Shown here: piece by piece, positions 6,218 to 6,830 of the stretch
How positions within the stretch are numbered: the stretch's first letter is position 1
Layout of the letters: each line of letters begins with the position of its first letter
Source: Candidatus Levyibacteriota bacterium
GTDB taxonomy: Bacteria; Patescibacteriota; Microgenomatia; Levybacterales; UBA12049
NCBI GenBank assembly: GCA_023245515.1
Contig: JAHFKE010000057.1
Span: forward strand, 1-6,830
Direction: 5' to 3'
DNA length: 6,830 nt
The notes under the pieces: model-generated
The model's database searches: none
The model's input: the letters and a program-made list of their open reading frames with translations, nothing else
What the model was told of the DNA's origin: nothing
Position numbers and translations under genes: made by a program

Positions 6218-6297
6218 AATTCCTAATTCCAAATATCTAATTTCTAATAAAATGACCAATGGTGCAATGCCCAATTAGGAATTAGACATTAGAAATT
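6218..6297 (+). repeat. inverted array of degenerate 7-bp repeats between tsf and frr
   Basis: The left half is four tandem heptads: AATTCCT (6218-6224), AATTCCA (6225-6231), AATATCT (6232-6238) and AATTTCT (6239-6245). The right half has three heptads of the complementary type: AGGAATT (6277-6283), AGACATT (6284-6290) and AGAAATT (6291-6297). The halves pair as an imperfect 24-base stem (6225-6248 with 6274-6297, 20 of 24 Watson-Crick plus one G-U) around a loop containing CCAATGG. TTTT overlaps the end of the 3' arm, so it could act as a weak terminator between tsf and frr. It fills almost the whole intergenic space and looks like a dispersed intergenic repeat. Confidence 0.7.
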
Positions 6298-6303
6298 TTA
6301 ATT

Positions 6304-6830
6304 ATGGATCCTTTAGTAACTGCCACCAAGAAAAAAATAGATAAAGTCCTCGATATTTTGAAAGGCGATCTTGCTACTATCCACGCAGGACGCGCGACTC
6401 CATCTTTGGTGGAAGGCATTTCGATTAGTGTTTATGGCGGAAGTGCGAGGTTAAAAGTTTTGGAGCTTGCGACAGTTCACGCTGTAGATAATCAGACACT
6501 AGTCCTTACTCCTTTTGACCCTGCAGTTATTAATGAGATTCAGAAAGGCATTATGGAGGCCAACGTCGGTCTCAATCCGTCTGCAGATGGTAACATTCTT
6601 CGTATTTCAATCCCACCGCTTTCTCAGGAAAGACGTCAGGAGTTAATCAAAGCCATGAAACACAAGCTAGAAAACGGCCGCATTATGGTGCGTCAGGTAA
6701 GACAGGAAACGATGAATGACATAAAGAAAGAATATGAAGGATTAGAAGATGATCTTAAGAGACTTGAGAAAGATACGCAGAGGCTGATAGACGATACTAT
6801 GGTGACTATCGACGACTGGGGCCGCCAGAA
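6304..6830 (+). CDS. frr: ribosome recycling factor, 3' end outside the window
   Basis: RRF works with EF-G to split post-termination ribosomes. The frame is open from the ATG at 6304 to the window end, giving 175 codons of an expected ~185. Motifs: H-A-G-R-A-T-P-S-L (27-35, family G-R-A-S-P-S-L), Y-G-G (44-46, family Y-Y-G-T), L-T-P-F-D (68-72), N-V-G-L-N-P-S-A-D-G (87-96, family D-L-G-L-N-P), P-P-L-S-Q-E-R-R-Q-E-L (104-114), and V-R-Q-V-R (129-133), matching the V-R-N-V-R arginines that contact 23S rRNA. Helical domain I is formed by the N-terminal helix and the C-terminal long helices, with domain II (about 31-104) between them. No Shine-Dalgarno sequence precedes the ATG; only AT-rich sequence from the upstream repeat is there. 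In many bacteria pyrH lies between tsf and frr, but here it does not. Confidence 0.96.
   Translation, partial: MDPLVTATKKKIDKVLDILKGDLATIHAGRATPSLVEGISISVYGGSARLKVLELATVHAVDNQTLVLTPFDPAVINEIQKGIMEANVGLNPSADGNILRISIPPLSQERRQELIKAMKHKLENGRIMVRQVRQETMNDIKKEYEGLEDDLKRLEKDTQRLIDDTMVTIDDWGRQ

Overview
The window looks like a piece of a small bacterial genome of the Candidate Phyla Radiation (Patescibacteria), most likely a Parcubacteria-type lineage. This is an inference from four things: a very short EF-Ts (151 aa), a GlyA of the type I associate with that group, rpsB-tsf followed directly by frr without pyrH, and AT-rich heptad repeats between genes. All genes are on the + strand. Stops are TAA, TAG and TGA with no in-frame TGA in conserved genes, so the standard bacterial code fits.

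Layout: (1) 1-790, the 3' part of an alpha/beta-hydrolase gene. (2) 816-844, a good sigma70-type promoter whose expected start point is almost at the ATG of glyA, suggesting a leaderless mRNA. (3) 854-2095, glyA, serine hydroxymethyltransferase. (4) 2117-2142, a perfect 9-bp hairpin whose 3' arm contains the Shine-Dalgarno sequence of the next gene. (5) 2150-3019 and 3022-4665, two tandem paralogues which I read as strongly diverged RNase II/RNase R (RNB) catalytic domains without the usual cold-shock and S1 RNA-binding domains. The second carries a basic linker and a C-terminal segment resembling the C-terminal domain of ribosomal protein uL15. (6) 4678-4806, a promoter and a structured leader. 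(7) 4807-6208, rpsB and tsf. (8) 6218-6297, an inverted array of 7-bp repeats where pyrH often lies in other bacteria. (9) 6304-6830, frr, cut by the window end.

The second half is a translation cluster: S2, EF-Ts and ribosome recycling factor. The RNB-like pair sits directly upstream of it. One member appears to carry a ribosomal-protein-like domain, so a ribosome-associated RNA function is a reasonable hypothesis. It rests on motif matching by eye, not on a database search. The RNB pair and the RNB-uL15-like fusion are the most unusual content here.
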